Shown here: piece after piece, positions 1 to 8,816 of the stretch
Numbering within the stretch: position 1 is the stretch's first letter
Layout of the letters: the number at the start of each line of letters is the position of its first letter
Origin: Lewinella sp. LCG006
Lineage (GTDB): Bacteria > Bacteroidota > Bacteroidia > Chitinophagales > Saprospiraceae
Assembly (NCBI RefSeq): GCF_040784935.1
Contig: NZ_CP160680.1
Location: 5,127,802 to 5,191,801 of the forward strand
DNA: 64,000 nucleotides
Direction of reading: 5' to 3'
Notes under the pieces: generated by a model
The model's input: the letters and a program-made list of their open reading frames with translations, nothing else
Database searches by the model: none
Told to the model about the DNA's origin: nothing
Translations under genes and position numbers: made by a program

Positions 1-1
1 T

Positions 2-511
2 AATGCAGGCATCATGAACCTGCTTGATACGGGTAATGAGCACAATGATTTAGGCAAGCAGTTCAATGAAATTGAGATCAACTACCATTCACCGATCAGA
101 ATGCTACACTACTTTTTGCCTCAATTAAAAAAGAGTAAAAAGGCGGTGTTAATCAATGTCTCTTCGGGCCTCGCTTATGTGCCATTTTCTCAGGCTCCCG
201 TTTATTCGGGCACCAAAGCTGCACTTCATTTTTGGACAAGAAGTATTCGGCCACAATTGGAGCCCTACGGTATAAGGGTCGTGGAGATTCTACCGCCAGT
301 TGTAGATACCGACCTGGCCAGAGATGCCGACTTGTCGGATGAAAGTCTAACACCTATGCCACCGGAAAAAATGGCGGCTCTTTTTTGGAAGGACTACACC
401 AGCGGCAAGGAAGAAATCACACCAGGCATCTCTAAACAACTGAAACTGATGAGTCGATTGGCTCCCAAGTTTATTTTTAATCAGTTGAATAAAAAACCAA
501 TTCCTAAATAA
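2..511 (+). CDS. short-chain dehydrogenase (5' truncated by window edge)
   Basis: The reading frame is open from base 2, so the true start lies outside the window. The first residues are N-A-G-I, the end of the NNAG motif that follows the cofactor-binding half in short-chain dehydrogenases (SDRs). Further on are the catalytic serine (NVSSG) and the YxxxK pair (YSGTK), so the catalytic half is intact; the Rossmann GxxxGxG half is missing from the window. The wording around the active site resembles the DltE/SDR_c5-like group, NAD(P)H-dependent oxidoreductases of unknown substrate. The next gene begins 6 bases after the stop, so the two are probably co-transcribed. An internal ATG at 14 is not the real start, because the NNAG motif lies upstream of it. 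Confidence 0.85.
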   Translation, partial: NAGIMNLLDTGNEHNDLGKQFNEIEINYHSPIRMLHYFLPQLKKSKKAVLINVSSGLAYVPFSQAPVYSGTKAALHFWTRSIRPQLEPYGIRVVEILPPVVDTDLARDADLSDESLTPMPPEKMAALFWKDYTSGKEEITPGISKQLKLMSRLAPKFIFNQLNKKPIPK

Positions 512-517
512 TAACTA

Positions 518-1021
518 ATGGACAACTTTACGATTTTAAACATGCAAGCAATAGCTGGCTTGGCGACCTTCTACCTCGCTTTTCGCTGGTGGGTGTTTCC
601 CAGATTGGCTAAGCTATCGATCTACGATGCACTCGTTCCACTGGTGTTGTTTCACGGAACCAGATACCTGGGGATGGTCTTTTTAGTGGATACCCAAGTC
701 TATGATGCTTTCCCCGACGACTTGGCCTGGACCATTGGCTTGTGGGATTATACTACCGCCATTTTGGCGATCATCACAGCCATCGCCTTGCGGAACAAAT
801 GGAAATTTGCGATCCTACTAACCTGGGTGTTTAACATCGTTGGTTTTACGGATTTGCTGGTCGCCTTTCCTCAGGTTTTTGGTATCAAGTTTTACAATTA
901 CGATATCGGAACGATGTGGTGGGCATTTGTTACCATCGGGCTCATCAATGTGATCATTCATATCTACATTTTCTACCGCCTCTTTCGTCCAAATCAAGTG
1001 TTGGAAAGCGTAGGGCAGTAA
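518..1021 (+). CDS. small integral membrane protein, unknown function
   Basis: A 167-residue protein with about four or five hydrophobic segments (roughly residues 8-25, 40-55, 68-90, 97-118, 131-155) and several Trp/Tyr residues near their ends, as expected for a polytopic inner-membrane protein. I do not recognise a named family. It has no signal peptide distinct from the first membrane segment and no obvious catalytic motif. It follows the truncated SDR by 6 bases, so it probably shares its transcript. The ATG at 518 is the first start after the upstream stop. Confidence 0.7.
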   Translation: MDNFTILNMQAIAGLATFYLAFRWWVFPRLAKLSIYDALVPLVLFHGTRYLGMVFLVDTQVYDAFPDDLAWTIGLWDYTTAILAIITAIALRNKWKFAILLTWVFNIVGFTDLLVAFPQVFGIKFYNYDIGTMWWAFVTIGLINVIIHIYIFYRLFRPNQVLESVGQ

Positions 1022-1138
1022 ACCCTCATTTGAACTTATAGCATCGAACACTGCTAGCTGAAGGCCTCGTTTGGGCTATTCTTTTCATGGCTTTATCTCC
1101 TGATAAGGCATAACTATTTAATGAAAAAATCTTAAAGC

Positions 1139-2134
1139 ATGTGCAAAGTAATTTCTCTTATTATAATATCCGTTTTCGGCTTTTACAACATCAACGCTCA
1201 AGGTGTTTACGCTGGCAAAGTCACGAAAGAGGAAGCGGATATCCCTGCCGACTTCCTGTTTGAATCTCAATTTATAACCCTGGGTACGGAAAAAATCCAT
1301 TACGTGGAATCTGGTGAAGGTGATCCTGTTTTATTGTTGCACGGGCTGCCTTCGTCCTCTTACGTTTGGCGCAATGTGATTCCTAAGATTGATAGTGACA
1401 AACAAGTGATTGCACTTGACTTTTTGGGATTCGGCAAGTCCAGTTTCCCTGAAAACAGGGATGTTTCGATTGAGGTGCAGTACAAAATGTTTACCGATTT
1501 TATCGCTGCCAAGCAGCTCAAAAACGTGACCCTTTTTATGCAGGACATAGGCTCATTAGTAGGCATGCTTTACGCTATCAGAGAACCACAAAACGTAAAG
1601 GCCATCGTTCTGTTTGAGGCCCCCTTTATGCCCGCCGATTACATGTACGATCAGCTGCCCTTCACCTTCAAGGCCTTTATGAGGTTGACCCGTACTAAAA
1701 AAGGAAATGAACGTTGGATGGTAAAAAAGAATTTTGCGGGCAAGAAACTGGCGGTCAACTTCTTTACTGGTCGTAAACTGCCTAAGGAAGCTTATCCTCA
1801 TTATACCCAGCCATGGGAGGAAGAGGAGCGAAGATATGCCATCACTAATGGTCCTGATCCTGCTGTATTATCTTACACCAAAGGAAAAGGAGAGAGTGAA
1901 TTTGCCAGTATGTTAGACACTATTTCCACTGGTATGAAAAATACGGAGTTACCTATTTTGTATTTCTACGCTAAGAAAGGACTGGTAAATCGCAAAGAAG
2001 CCGTAGAGTATGCCCGCGAAAATTTTAAAAATTCCCAAGAAGTTTACTTAGGCAAAGGCAAGCATTTTCTTACAGAAAGTCACCCTCGGCAAATGAGCGA
2101 AAAGTTTAATGAGTGGTTCAAGCAGCTTAATTGA
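1139..2134 (+). CDS. secreted alpha/beta hydrolase, haloalkane-dehalogenase-like
   Basis: 331 residues. An N-terminal signal peptide of about 20 residues ends near NINAQG, so the enzyme is probably periplasmic. The alpha/beta-hydrolase core shows LLHGLPSSSYVW (oxyanion hole HG) and a nucleophile elbow reading QDIGS, with Asp in place of Ser. That arrangement belongs to the haloalkane dehalogenase/epoxide hydrolase branch. A late His lies in GKHFLTESHP. The substrate cannot be read from sequence. Oddity: an in-frame ATG at 1121 opens MKKS and then hits TAA six codons before this ATG. Together they would read like one longer signal peptide, so the start could be a leader peptide, a mutation or a sequencing error. 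A hairpin terminator follows at 2171-2205. Confidence 0.8.
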   Translation: MCKVISLIIISVFGFYNINAQGVYAGKVTKEEADIPADFLFESQFITLGTEKIHYVESGEGDPVLLLHGLPSSSYVWRNVIPKIDSDKQVIALDFLGFGKSSFPENRDVSIEVQYKMFTDFIAAKQLKNVTLFMQDIGSLVGMLYAIREPQNVKAIVLFEAPFMPADYMYDQLPFTFKAFMRLTRTKKGNERWMVKKNFAGKKLAVNFFTGRKLPKEAYPHYTQPWEEEERRYAITNGPDPAVLSYTKGKGESEFASMLDTISTGMKNTELPILYFYAKKGLVNRKEAVEYARENFKNSQEVYLGKGKHFLTESHPRQMSEKFNEWFKQLN

Positions 2135-2170
2135 ACTGTTAGGCCTGAGGAAATTTACTAATGACAAAGC

Positions 2171-2205
2171 TTACCCTCATTGCTATCAATTAGGAATGAG
2201 GGTAA
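2171..2205. terminator. bidirectional hairpin between convergent genes
   Basis: A perfect 11-bp inverted repeat (TTACCCTCATT at 2171-2181, AATGAGGGTAA at 2195-2205) with a 13-base loop, followed by CTTCTTTT. It lies between the convergent hydrolase (stop 2134) and phzF-like gene (stop 2212), where a shared terminator is expected. Confidence 0.7.
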
Positions 2206-2211
2206 CTTCTT

Positions 2212-2997
2212 TTACAAGAAAATCTGCCCCCGCAAATAAGTGCTGGCTTGCCCTTCCAATAAAACCCTGTCGCCTTGGAGGGTGCAGCGCAGAATGCCTT
2301 TTCTTGGGCTGATTTGGTGAGCTTCCATAAGCGATTTCCCAAGCTTTTTAGCCCAGTAGGGGGTCATCAAAGTATGAGCAGAACCAGTGACAGGATCTTC
2401 GTTGATACCAAAGCGAGGGTAAAAACAGCGGGAAACAAAATCAACCTCGTCGCCGGGAGCGGAGACGATAATTCCTCGGACATCATATTCCTGGAGGGCA
2501 TTGAAATCAGGGGCCATCCCCGCGATTTGCGCCTGGCTGTCCGTAATGATGAGCAAATCATCGTTGCCCAGGATCGCTTCTTTGATGGAGACGCCCAAGG
2601 CGCTTTCTAAATTAGAAGGGATGCTCACGGGCGTTCCTTCATCAGCCGGAAAATTGAGGCGATAGCCTTTTTCGAGGCGCTCTACTTCGAGGATGCCACT
2701 GAGGCTGCTGAAGCGAATAATTTTGCCAGTGAGGCCAATTTCTTGGAACAAAACATGGGCAGATGCCAAGGTAGCGTGCCCACACAAGCGAACTTCCTTG
2801 TTGGGGGTAAACCACCGCAAGGGGATGGCACCGTTTTCTTCCGGAAGGAAAAAAGCCGTCTCCGAAAGGTTATTTTCTCCAGCTATGGCTTGTAGTTTTT
2901 CATCAGATAACCACTTGTCAAGCGGGATAACCGCTGCCGGATTGCCACGGAGTAATTCGTGATGAAAAGCATCGACTTGGTAGATTCGCAAAACCAT
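2212..2997 (-). CDS. PhzF family isomerase/epimerase
   Basis: 261 residues, the usual length for PhzF-like proteins, which have a diaminopimelate-epimerase fold. Recognisable elements: the N-terminal IYQVDAF and GNPAAV, the catalytic Glu in LSETAF, the RWFTPNKEVRLCGHATLA signature, and EDPVTGSAHT near the C terminus. Family members catalyse isomerisations without metal or cofactor. Only the phenazine-operon members make phenazines, and no other phenazine gene is here, so the substrate is unknown. The stop of the GH13-like gene's neighbour-side lies 5 bases upstream of this ATG region, suggesting co-transcription from tyrS through this gene. Confidence 0.9.
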   Translation of the reverse strand: MVLRIYQVDAFHHELLRGNPAAVIPLDKWLSDEKLQAIAGENNLSETAFFLPEENGAIPLRWFTPNKEVRLCGHATLASAHVLFQEIGLTGKIIRFSSLSGILEVERLEKGYRLNFPADEGTPVSIPSNLESALGVSIKEAILGNDDLLIITDSQAQIAGMAPDFNALQEYDVRGIIVSAPGDEVDFVSRCFYPRFGINEDPVTGSAHTLMTPYWAKKLGKSLMEAHQISPRKGILRCTLQGDRVLLEGQASTYLRGQIFL

Positions 2998-3002
2998 AAT
3001 GC

Positions 3003-5051
3003 TTATTTGAGTTCATAACAACGACATTCACCCGGTTGAAGATCCAGGAGAATGATTTCGTCGCTGTGGGTGAGTATGTTTTCCTGAAAATCCGCCGTCC
3101 AACTAGAAAAGATGCCCAATGCTTGTTGAGTCCCCGCTGGTAAGGCCAGTGAGCGTGGCTTAGGTAAAGGAGTCTCCGCAAGGTTGACGATAAATAGGTA
3201 GTTTGGGCTTGCTTCTTGTATCCAGGCAATGAGAACATCTTGCCCGCTAGGGTCGGGCGCCTGTATCCAGTGGGTCGTGCTGTCTTCCATCTTAGGGAAA
3301 AGTTGTTCCCCAAATGTGCGAATGCGTGACAGCTGTTCAAACAATGCTCCGTTCTTTCCCCATTGGTAGGGGCCACTCGTAGCTTTAGGACCTTCATCCA
3401 GATGGAAGACGTACAATTTGGTGTAATGCTCGTTGGGAGCTGGCTCGTAGTGGATGTCACGCTGTTCAAAACCAAGCCCCTGGTAGGAGGGGAGAGCAGT
3501 AAGGAAGAGGCCAATAAACAAGCGTGCCGCATTGCCATGCCGATAGAATAGATCAAAGCGGGGATCGTCTTTGTCGCCCGTCATGATCGTAAAATTGGGG
3601 GTCACTGCGTGTTCCCGCGCGATGGTGAGGTAACGGTGAAAGTTGTCCATAAACTCCGCACTACCCACCACCATGCTTTGTAGGTCTCCCAGCGTGGTAT
3701 CGGCTTTGCTGGCTTCCAGGTGGGCCACTTCGTCGCCGTAAGCCATCACATTGGGTGGGGCCAGGAAGCTTTCGGCAAAGTAGCCAAAATAGGGCACTCG
3801 CTTACGAATGTATTCCTTTACTGCTCCAAGGGGATCATAGTAGGCATCAGGTGTTGCTGGTACTCCTTCAGGGCGCATCTGTACGTGAGACATATCTCCA
3901 CGCATAAAATCCAGGTTGTAGGCAGCCTGGATATTGGCGTAATGCTGGCAGAAATACGCCCAAACGGCAGTGCGCGGCTGGGTGAAATCAATGGCCCAGT
4001 CGCGGTTGTCGTCCAGGCGTTCGTAGAATTTGAAACGGCTTAGTGGGCCGAATACCCGCGACATCTTTTCGGGTTTGGTAATGCGGTAATCGCGCCATTC
4101 ACGCCCCGCAAAATCAATGACACGCGCAGCGGGATCAGGGTCGACCTCCAGGCCACGGTAGGGTGGTGCCATTGTGGCGGGAACGGGTTCGTAGCCTAGT
4201 CTGTAGAGCCAATCGACGAGACTTGCACGGCGATCTTGCCGTTGTTGGTATTGCTCTGGTTGGCCAAAAAGGGTGTGGAGGCGTGCTTCTTCTCCGTAGG
4301 CCGAGCCATAAAAGTCCGCAATTTCCTTGGGGTAAGGCTTTCCGAAATCTGCACTGCCATTGCGGATCAGCCAGGACATGATCGCGCCTTGGACTTTTTC
4401 GTGCAAATTGGCGGAGTGGTCCAGTATCTTATCGTCTTTGCGTTGAAGCCATTCAAAGTAGTGGGGCTGGGCGAGTACCATTTCGGCGTAGCGATCGGCG
4501 TGGGGTATAACGTCCATGCCTACGGTTTTGCCCATGGCGTGCAAGAGGTTGACGACCACTTTGAGTTGCTTTTCTACCGTGTTAAGCTGGGGCACCAGGT
4601 GGTACAGCTCTTGGCTGAAAAATTCAGGGTTGATATTCCAGGAGGCCATGCCATAGAGGCTGGACACCACCCCGGGTTCCCACATGGGCAACAGGTGAAT
4701 GCTCGACTGGCTAGCTGGTAGGGTAAGGGCATACTTCACCACATTCCAAAAGGATTGAATGGTGCGGACATTGATGCCTACCATATTGACACGCTTGATC
4801 CAACTGGGTTTTGTTTGATCAGCGATTGGACTGGGAAAAGTAGCACCAGCATTTAAAGCGGTAGTTAAAGCATTTACGCCTAGTCGCTGAGCCAGCGTTT
4901 CCAGAACTTTTTGTCCACTGAGTTGCACTGCTTGTTCTGGCATTAAGCCATGCACAAAATTTGTTTGCTGTTGGGCATAGGCGCGTAACTGATTCGTGCC
5001 ATTTGTCATCCAGGCAGATTGGAAGTCAATGTAAGTTTGATCAGTGGACAT
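3003..5051 (-). CDS. GH13-like (alpha-amylase superfamily) glycoside hydrolase
   Basis: 682 residues from ATG 5051; the frame is open to a TTG at 5081, but the ATG start MSTDQ is preferred. The protein reads as a divergent alpha-amylase-type TIM barrel. VGMDVIPHADR fits the beta-3 region, FMRGDMSHVQ supplies the R-x-D nucleophile strand, and GYFAESFLAPP gives the acid/base Glu. The last conserved region is IMTGDKDD and lacks the classical NHD. The C-terminal ~100 residues look like a beta-sandwich domain. No signal peptide is visible, so it should act in the cytoplasm, probably on an alpha-glucan or a related sugar. It sits 32 bases after tyrS and 5 bases before the PhzF gene on the same strand. 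Exact specificity is unknown. Confidence 0.7.
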   Translation of the reverse strand: MSTDQTYIDFQSAWMTNGTNQLRAYAQQQTNFVHGLMPEQAVQLSGQKVLETLAQRLGVNALTTALNAGATFPSPIADQTKPSWIKRVNMVGINVRTIQSFWNVVKYALTLPASQSSIHLLPMWEPGVVSSLYGMASWNINPEFFSQELYHLVPQLNTVEKQLKVVVNLLHAMGKTVGMDVIPHADRYAEMVLAQPHYFEWLQRKDDKILDHSANLHEKVQGAIMSWLIRNGSADFGKPYPKEIADFYGSAYGEEARLHTLFGQPEQYQQRQDRRASLVDWLYRLGYEPVPATMAPPYRGLEVDPDPAARVIDFAGREWRDYRITKPEKMSRVFGPLSRFKFYERLDDNRDWAIDFTQPRTAVWAYFCQHYANIQAAYNLDFMRGDMSHVQMRPEGVPATPDAYYDPLGAVKEYIRKRVPYFGYFAESFLAPPNVMAYGDEVAHLEASKADTTLGDLQSMVVGSAEFMDNFHRYLTIAREHAVTPNFTIMTGDKDDPRFDLFYRHGNAARLFIGLFLTALPSYQGLGFEQRDIHYEPAPNEHYTKLYVFHLDEGPKATSGPYQWGKNGALFEQLSRIRTFGEQLFPKMEDSTTHWIQAPDPSGQDVLIAWIQEASPNYLFIVNLAETPLPKPRSLALPAGTQQALGIFSSWTADFQENILTHSDEIILLDLQPGECRCYELK

Positions 5052-5083
5052 GTAAGTTGCTTTTAAGATGGCGAAAGGCAAGC

Positions 5084-6358
5084 CTACTCCGCCATCAGAA
5101 TAAACTTATTCTTTTTACCATTCTCCACCATGACGAAACGCCCGTGCAGTAAGTGTTCGGAAGTGACGGTTGCGTCTTCGCTACTGACCTTCTCTTTGTT
5201 GATACTTACCGCGTTACCTTTGATGGTACGGCGAGCTTCGCTCTTAGAGTCGACCATGGTGGTGTGTTCTGCCATTAAGTCGATGAGAGAAACGCCATTG
5301 GCTATCAGGTCGCGAGAGATGGTAAAGCTGGGTATCTCGCGAGCTACCATCTTCAGCGAAGCAGCATCGAGGCTTTTCAAGTCATCTGCACCGGCCTTGT
5401 TGTTGAAGAGCAGATTGGATACTTTTTGAACGGCCTTGAAATCGTCAGCAGAGTGTACCCTTACGGTCAATTCTTCAGCGAGCAGTGCTTTTAGTTGGCG
5501 TGGATTGCTGCCATGTTCTTGCTCCAGGGCCTCCACTTCTTCCTGTGATTTGAGGGTGAAGTAGCGCATGAACTTAGGCAAGTCGCGGTCATCAGCGTTG
5601 AGCCAAAACTGGTAGAACTCGTAAGGAGAGGTCATTTCGGGATCAAGCCAGATATTGCCCGCTTCACTTTTGCCAAACTTTGACCCATCTGCTTTTGTGA
5701 GCAATGGCGTTGTACAGGCGTAGGCTTTGGCATCGGTAAGATTCCGACGGATAAATTCTGTGCCAGAGGTAATATTCCCCCACTGGTCAGAGCCGCCCAT
5801 CTGTACCCGACAGCCGTGGTCTTCGTAGAGGCGTTGGAAATCGTAAGCTTGTAGTAGCTGGTAGCTGAATTCGGTAAAAGAAAGCCCGGTTTCCAAGCGT
5901 TTTTTCACGGATTCTTTAGACATCATGTAGCTCACGGTGAGGGTTTTGCCCACTTCACGAAGAAACTTTAAGATGTTCATGTCCCGGTAGAAATCCAGGT
6001 TGTTAACCAAAACAGCGGCATTGGGCCCGTCAAAATCCAGGAGTTTTTCCATCTGTTTGGTCTGGTGGGCCAGGTTGTTATCCAGTTCGTCGTAAGACTT
6101 CAGCGTTCTTTCCTGATCTTTACCAGAGGGGTCACCAATACGACCGGTAGCGCCTCCCATAAGTACGATAGGTCGGTGCCCGGATTTCTGCCAAAAAGTA
6201 AGCAGCATGATCTGGACAAAGTTGCCAATGGTCATAGAAGGGGCCGTGGGATCAAAGCCAATATAACCAGCCGTAGGAGCAGCAGCGAGAAAATCATCTA
6301 ATCCCGGAGTACTATCGTGCAGCATACCCCGCCATTGCAATTCGTTCAAAAAGTCCAT
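5084..6358 (-). CDS. tyrS: tyrosine--tRNA ligase
   Basis: 424 residues, a normal bacterial TyrRS length. It charges tRNA-Tyr with tyrosine in the cytoplasm. The class I Rossmann core shows YIGFDPTA, GGATGRIGDPSGK, QMGGSDQWGNI and the KMSKS-loop equivalent KFGKS. A C-terminal S4 RNA-binding domain occupies about residues 355-424. The position of the HIGH motif reads TIGN (residues 43-46), so the first His is Thr and the second is Asn; the rest of the site is normal. A clean Bacteroidota promoter lies at 6390-6419. It is the first gene of a probable minus-strand unit with the GH13-like and PhzF genes. Confidence 0.97.
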   Translation of the reverse strand: MDFLNELQWRGMLHDSTPGLDDFLAAAPTAGYIGFDPTAPSMTIGNFVQIMLLTFWQKSGHRPIVLMGGATGRIGDPSGKDQERTLKSYDELDNNLAHQTKQMEKLLDFDGPNAAVLVNNLDFYRDMNILKFLREVGKTLTVSYMMSKESVKKRLETGLSFTEFSYQLLQAYDFQRLYEDHGCRVQMGGSDQWGNITSGTEFIRRNLTDAKAYACTTPLLTKADGSKFGKSEAGNIWLDPEMTSPYEFYQFWLNADDRDLPKFMRYFTLKSQEEVEALEQEHGSNPRQLKALLAEELTVRVHSADDFKAVQKVSNLLFNNKAGADDLKSLDAASLKMVAREIPSFTISRDLIANGVSLIDLMAEHTTMVDSKSEARRTIKGNAVSINKEKVSSEDATVTSEHLLHGRFVMVENGKKNKFILMAE

Positions 6359-6389
6359 CTTTCTTATTTTTTGCGCAATATTCAGGGCG

Positions 6390-6419
6390 CAAATATAGTA
6401 TTTGTTCCGGGGTTAACAA
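6390..6419 (-). promoter_or_regulatory. Bacteroidota-type promoter of tyrS
   Basis: On the minus strand TTG (6419-6417), 19 bases, then TATATTTG (6397-6390). This matches the phylum's TTG-N19-TAnnTTTG vegetative promoter. The tyrS ATG is 32 bases downstream of the -7 box. Confidence 0.75.
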
Positions 6420-6467
6420 TTGCCTTTAGAACAGAGTTCCATTTCTTTCCTGTATATTCGCGCCAAT

Positions 6468-7766
6468 ATGAATTTCTCCTACTTCATAGCCCGTAAAGTA
6501 GCCACTGGTGGTGGCCAATCTTTCTCCCGGATGATCATCAGGATCGCGGTGATTGCCGTAGCGGTAAGTATGACCGTTATGGTGCTGGCATCCTCATTGA
6601 TTGCGGGGTTCAAGGAGGAGATTGCGGAAAAGATTTTTGGCTTCTGGGGGCATATTCACATTACCCATCCCAACCAAAGTCGATCGATTACCGAAGTTTA
6701 TCCCGTTGATCTTAATCAGCCTTTTTACCCAGGAATCACTTCCGTGGGACAGGTTGATTACCTTTCTTCTGAAAATTGGTTAGGAAAAAGCTTAAAGCGG
6801 GAAACCAAAACCAAAGGAGGAATTCGCCATATCCAGGCTTACGCACTTTATTCAGGTATCATTCGTGCCAATGATGAATTGGAAGGCATTATCCTGAAAG
6901 GCATCGGCCGTGATTTTGATTGGCAGTTTTTGGAAAAATACCTCAAAGAAGGCCAGCCACTTTCGATGCCCGACACAACGATGGGCAATGGCATCTTGAT
7001 CTCACAGTACACCGCTGATCGCCTGCAACTCAAGGTGGGCGATAAATTCTCCGTTTTCTTCGTGTCAAGCCGATATGAACAATTAGAGCGGCGCTTCACC
7101 GTAGAGGGAATTTACCGAACGGGACTCGAAGAGTACGACCGGCAGTTTGCGCTGGTTGATATTCGTAAGATTCAACAAATTTTAGGCTGGACCGAAGAGC
7201 AAGTCACCGGGTTTGAAGTTTTTGTAGATGATATTGATGACCTCGACCCACTGACGGAATACATTTATTACGAGGAATTGCCAGACAGCCTCTACGCTGA
7301 AAATATTAGAGAAAAAATGCGGGCTATCTTCGAATGGCTCGACTTGCAAGATGTAAACGAATGGGTGATTATTGGCTTGATGCTGGTGGTTTCGATCATT
7401 AATATGGTTACAGCCTTGCTGATTTTGATCTTAGAGCGCACCAACATGATCGGCACGCTCAAATCGTTGGGTTCCAGCAATTGGTCAATCCGGCGCATCT
7501 TCCTCTACTACGCGGGTTACATCATATTGGTAGGTCTTTTCTGGGGCAACCTCATCGGTCTTGGGCTTTGTTATATTCAAGATACTTTTGGTCTCATCAC
7601 CTTGGATGAAACCAACTATTACCTTTCCGTAGCACCCATCAAAATTCAGTGGGGAAGTGTATTGTTGCTCAACGTGGGAACCCTTGTCATCACCTTACTT
7701 TTCCTCATTCTACCCTCTTATCTTGTTTCCCGGATAGATCCGGTGAAGGCGATTCGGTTTAAGTAA
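6468..7766 (+). CDS. LolE/LolC-type ABC transporter permease
   Basis: 432 residues from ATG 6468; the frame is open to a TTG at 6420, but the family's N terminus (NFSYFIARKVA) begins at the ATG. One membrane segment lies near residues 22-45, then a large periplasmic MacB-like domain (about 46-285), then three membrane segments near residues 300-325, 350-378 and 396-420. This is the FtsX/LolC/LolE topology. The C terminus ends in DPVKAIRFK, a common ending of this family. LolCE with the LolD ATPase extracts lipoproteins from the inner membrane for transfer to the outer membrane. No ATPase gene is adjacent, which is usual for Bacteroidota. Confidence 0.85.
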   Translation: MNFSYFIARKVATGGGQSFSRMIIRIAVIAVAVSMTVMVLASSLIAGFKEEIAEKIFGFWGHIHITHPNQSRSITEVYPVDLNQPFYPGITSVGQVDYLSSENWLGKSLKRETKTKGGIRHIQAYALYSGIIRANDELEGIILKGIGRDFDWQFLEKYLKEGQPLSMPDTTMGNGILISQYTADRLQLKVGDKFSVFFVSSRYEQLERRFTVEGIYRTGLEEYDRQFALVDIRKIQQILGWTEEQVTGFEVFVDDIDDLDPLTEYIYYEELPDSLYAENIREKMRAIFEWLDLQDVNEWVIIGLMLVVSIINMVTALLILILERTNMIGTLKSLGSSNWSIRRIFLYYAGYIILVGLFWGNLIGLGLCYIQDTFGLITLDETNYYLSVAPIKIQWGSVLLLNVGTLVITLLFLILPSYLVSRIDPVKAIRFK

Positions 7767-7776
7767 GACTTATAGC

Positions 7777-7920
7777 AAAGTCGGAAGTGGGAAAGCGGAA
7801 GTCGGAAGTATAGCTGTTACCTAGTAGAGGAAAGAGGTCTAAGAAGGAATGGTTAAAACCATCCTTAAGTGAGCATGTGTATCTAGTTACTTCCGACTTC
7901 TCAATTCCGCCTTCCGACCT
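7777..7920. repeat. imperfect inverted repeat with GTCGGAAG motifs
   Basis: The gap between the permease and the YrdC-type gene is bounded by imperfect inverted arms of about 33 bases (7777-7810 and 7888-7920). Both are built from the unit GTCGGAAG; the left arm contains it twice. A second hairpin (AAGGAATGGTT/AACCATCCTT) lies inside at about 7834-7856. It may act as a bidirectional terminator between convergent genes. The same motif string recurs at 42697-42720. Confidence 0.6.
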
Positions 7921-7925
7921 CCAAC

Positions 7926-8525
7926 TCAATCCCTCAAAAAGTCCAATTCATCGTTCTGGTCCAATTGCACCATGATGGTGGGCATACCGGTGCTGGCTTC
8001 ACGGGGGCGGTATTTTGCCACGTAATCGACGGATTCGATGATGTCGGAACGTATCCTGCCGAAATGATCAGGGTAGGGGCTGTCGTCAAAATGGGCAAAG
8101 GTAGTAGCTAATGGGCGTCCCACCATCCTGATCAAACCTCGGCAGTATTCATCGTGTACGACCCTGGCGGCCATTCGTCCGTCAGGCATTAGGCTGTTGG
8201 AGCGAATTTGTGGTCCAGCATCCGTGAGGATAGTAAGGGGGCGTCGATGGAAGGCGAGTAGAGTTTCGAGGCGCGGGTGAAGTAGGGGAGCGTGTTCCTT
8301 GAGCATTTTCAACGAAGAAAAGAGAATTTCAAAAGTCGTTTCTCCTTGCCCTTTTTTGATGCGTTTTAGTCTTTCAATTGCCACGGGATCATCCGCTAGG
8401 CAAGCGATACACCAGAGCGCATCAGTGGGCAGTAAAAGTAGTCCTTCATTTTCAAGCACGGCCGCCGCTCCTTCTAGATCGTAGCGTTGAATCATAAAAC
8501 TGGCAGCTTGTTGAGTAGTTGTCAT
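7926..8525 (-). CDS. YrdC/Sua5 domain protein (threonylcarbamoyl-AMP synthase-like)
   Basis: 199 residues from ATG 8525 (a second ATG lies two codons upstream at 8531; the frame is open to a GTG at 8591). It is a single YrdC/Sua5-type domain: LLLLPTDALWCIAC corresponds to the family's PTDTxYGL segment, followed by RLKRIKKGQ (KxR motif) and PLTI. YrdC enzymes make threonylcarbamoyl-AMP from Thr, bicarbonate and ATP for the t6A37 modification of ANN-decoding tRNAs. Several signature residues differ from canonical TsaC (ALWCIA instead of TxYGLA), so this may be a paralogue such as a YciO-like protein. It stands alone. Confidence 0.75.
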   Translation of the reverse strand: MTTTQQAASFMIQRYDLEGAAAVLENEGLLLLPTDALWCIACLADDPVAIERLKRIKKGQGETTFEILFSSLKMLKEHAPLLHPRLETLLAFHRRPLTILTDAGPQIRSNSLMPDGRMAARVVHDEYCRGLIRMVGRPLATTFAHFDDSPYPDHFGRIRSDIIESVDYVAKYRPREASTGMPTIMVQLDQNDELDFLRD

Positions 8526-8745
8526 GAGCATATTACAATGTTGTTTTGTTGCTACCAGTGTATATACTGCCCTAATAACTGGGGGGCACACGGGTAGTGG
8601 GTATTCTGAGAAAGCATCTCAAAAAAACGTATCTGTGCAAGTACTTAGTTTGTAGGTAAAGCCTTTTTATTGGCAATACACCCAACCCTTGTACTTGCTG
8701 GAAATGTCCAATAAGTTACGAACCTGAAATTAAGCCGCTGGATTG

Positions 8746-8760
8746 TAGGTATATTACCTA
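8746..8760. promoter_or_regulatory. palindrome TAGGTA-N3-TACCTA
   Basis: A perfect 6-bp inverted repeat with a 3-base spacer, sharing the TAGGT/ACCTA core with the palindrome at 8817-8834. It is a possible operator for the CHU_C genes or the YrdC-type gene (inference from position and symmetry only). Confidence 0.45.
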
Positions 8761-8816
8761 TTTTAGCATAATTAAAACAGCGACTGTCTTTGGGATAAGC
8801 GAGTTAAAATAAATTT

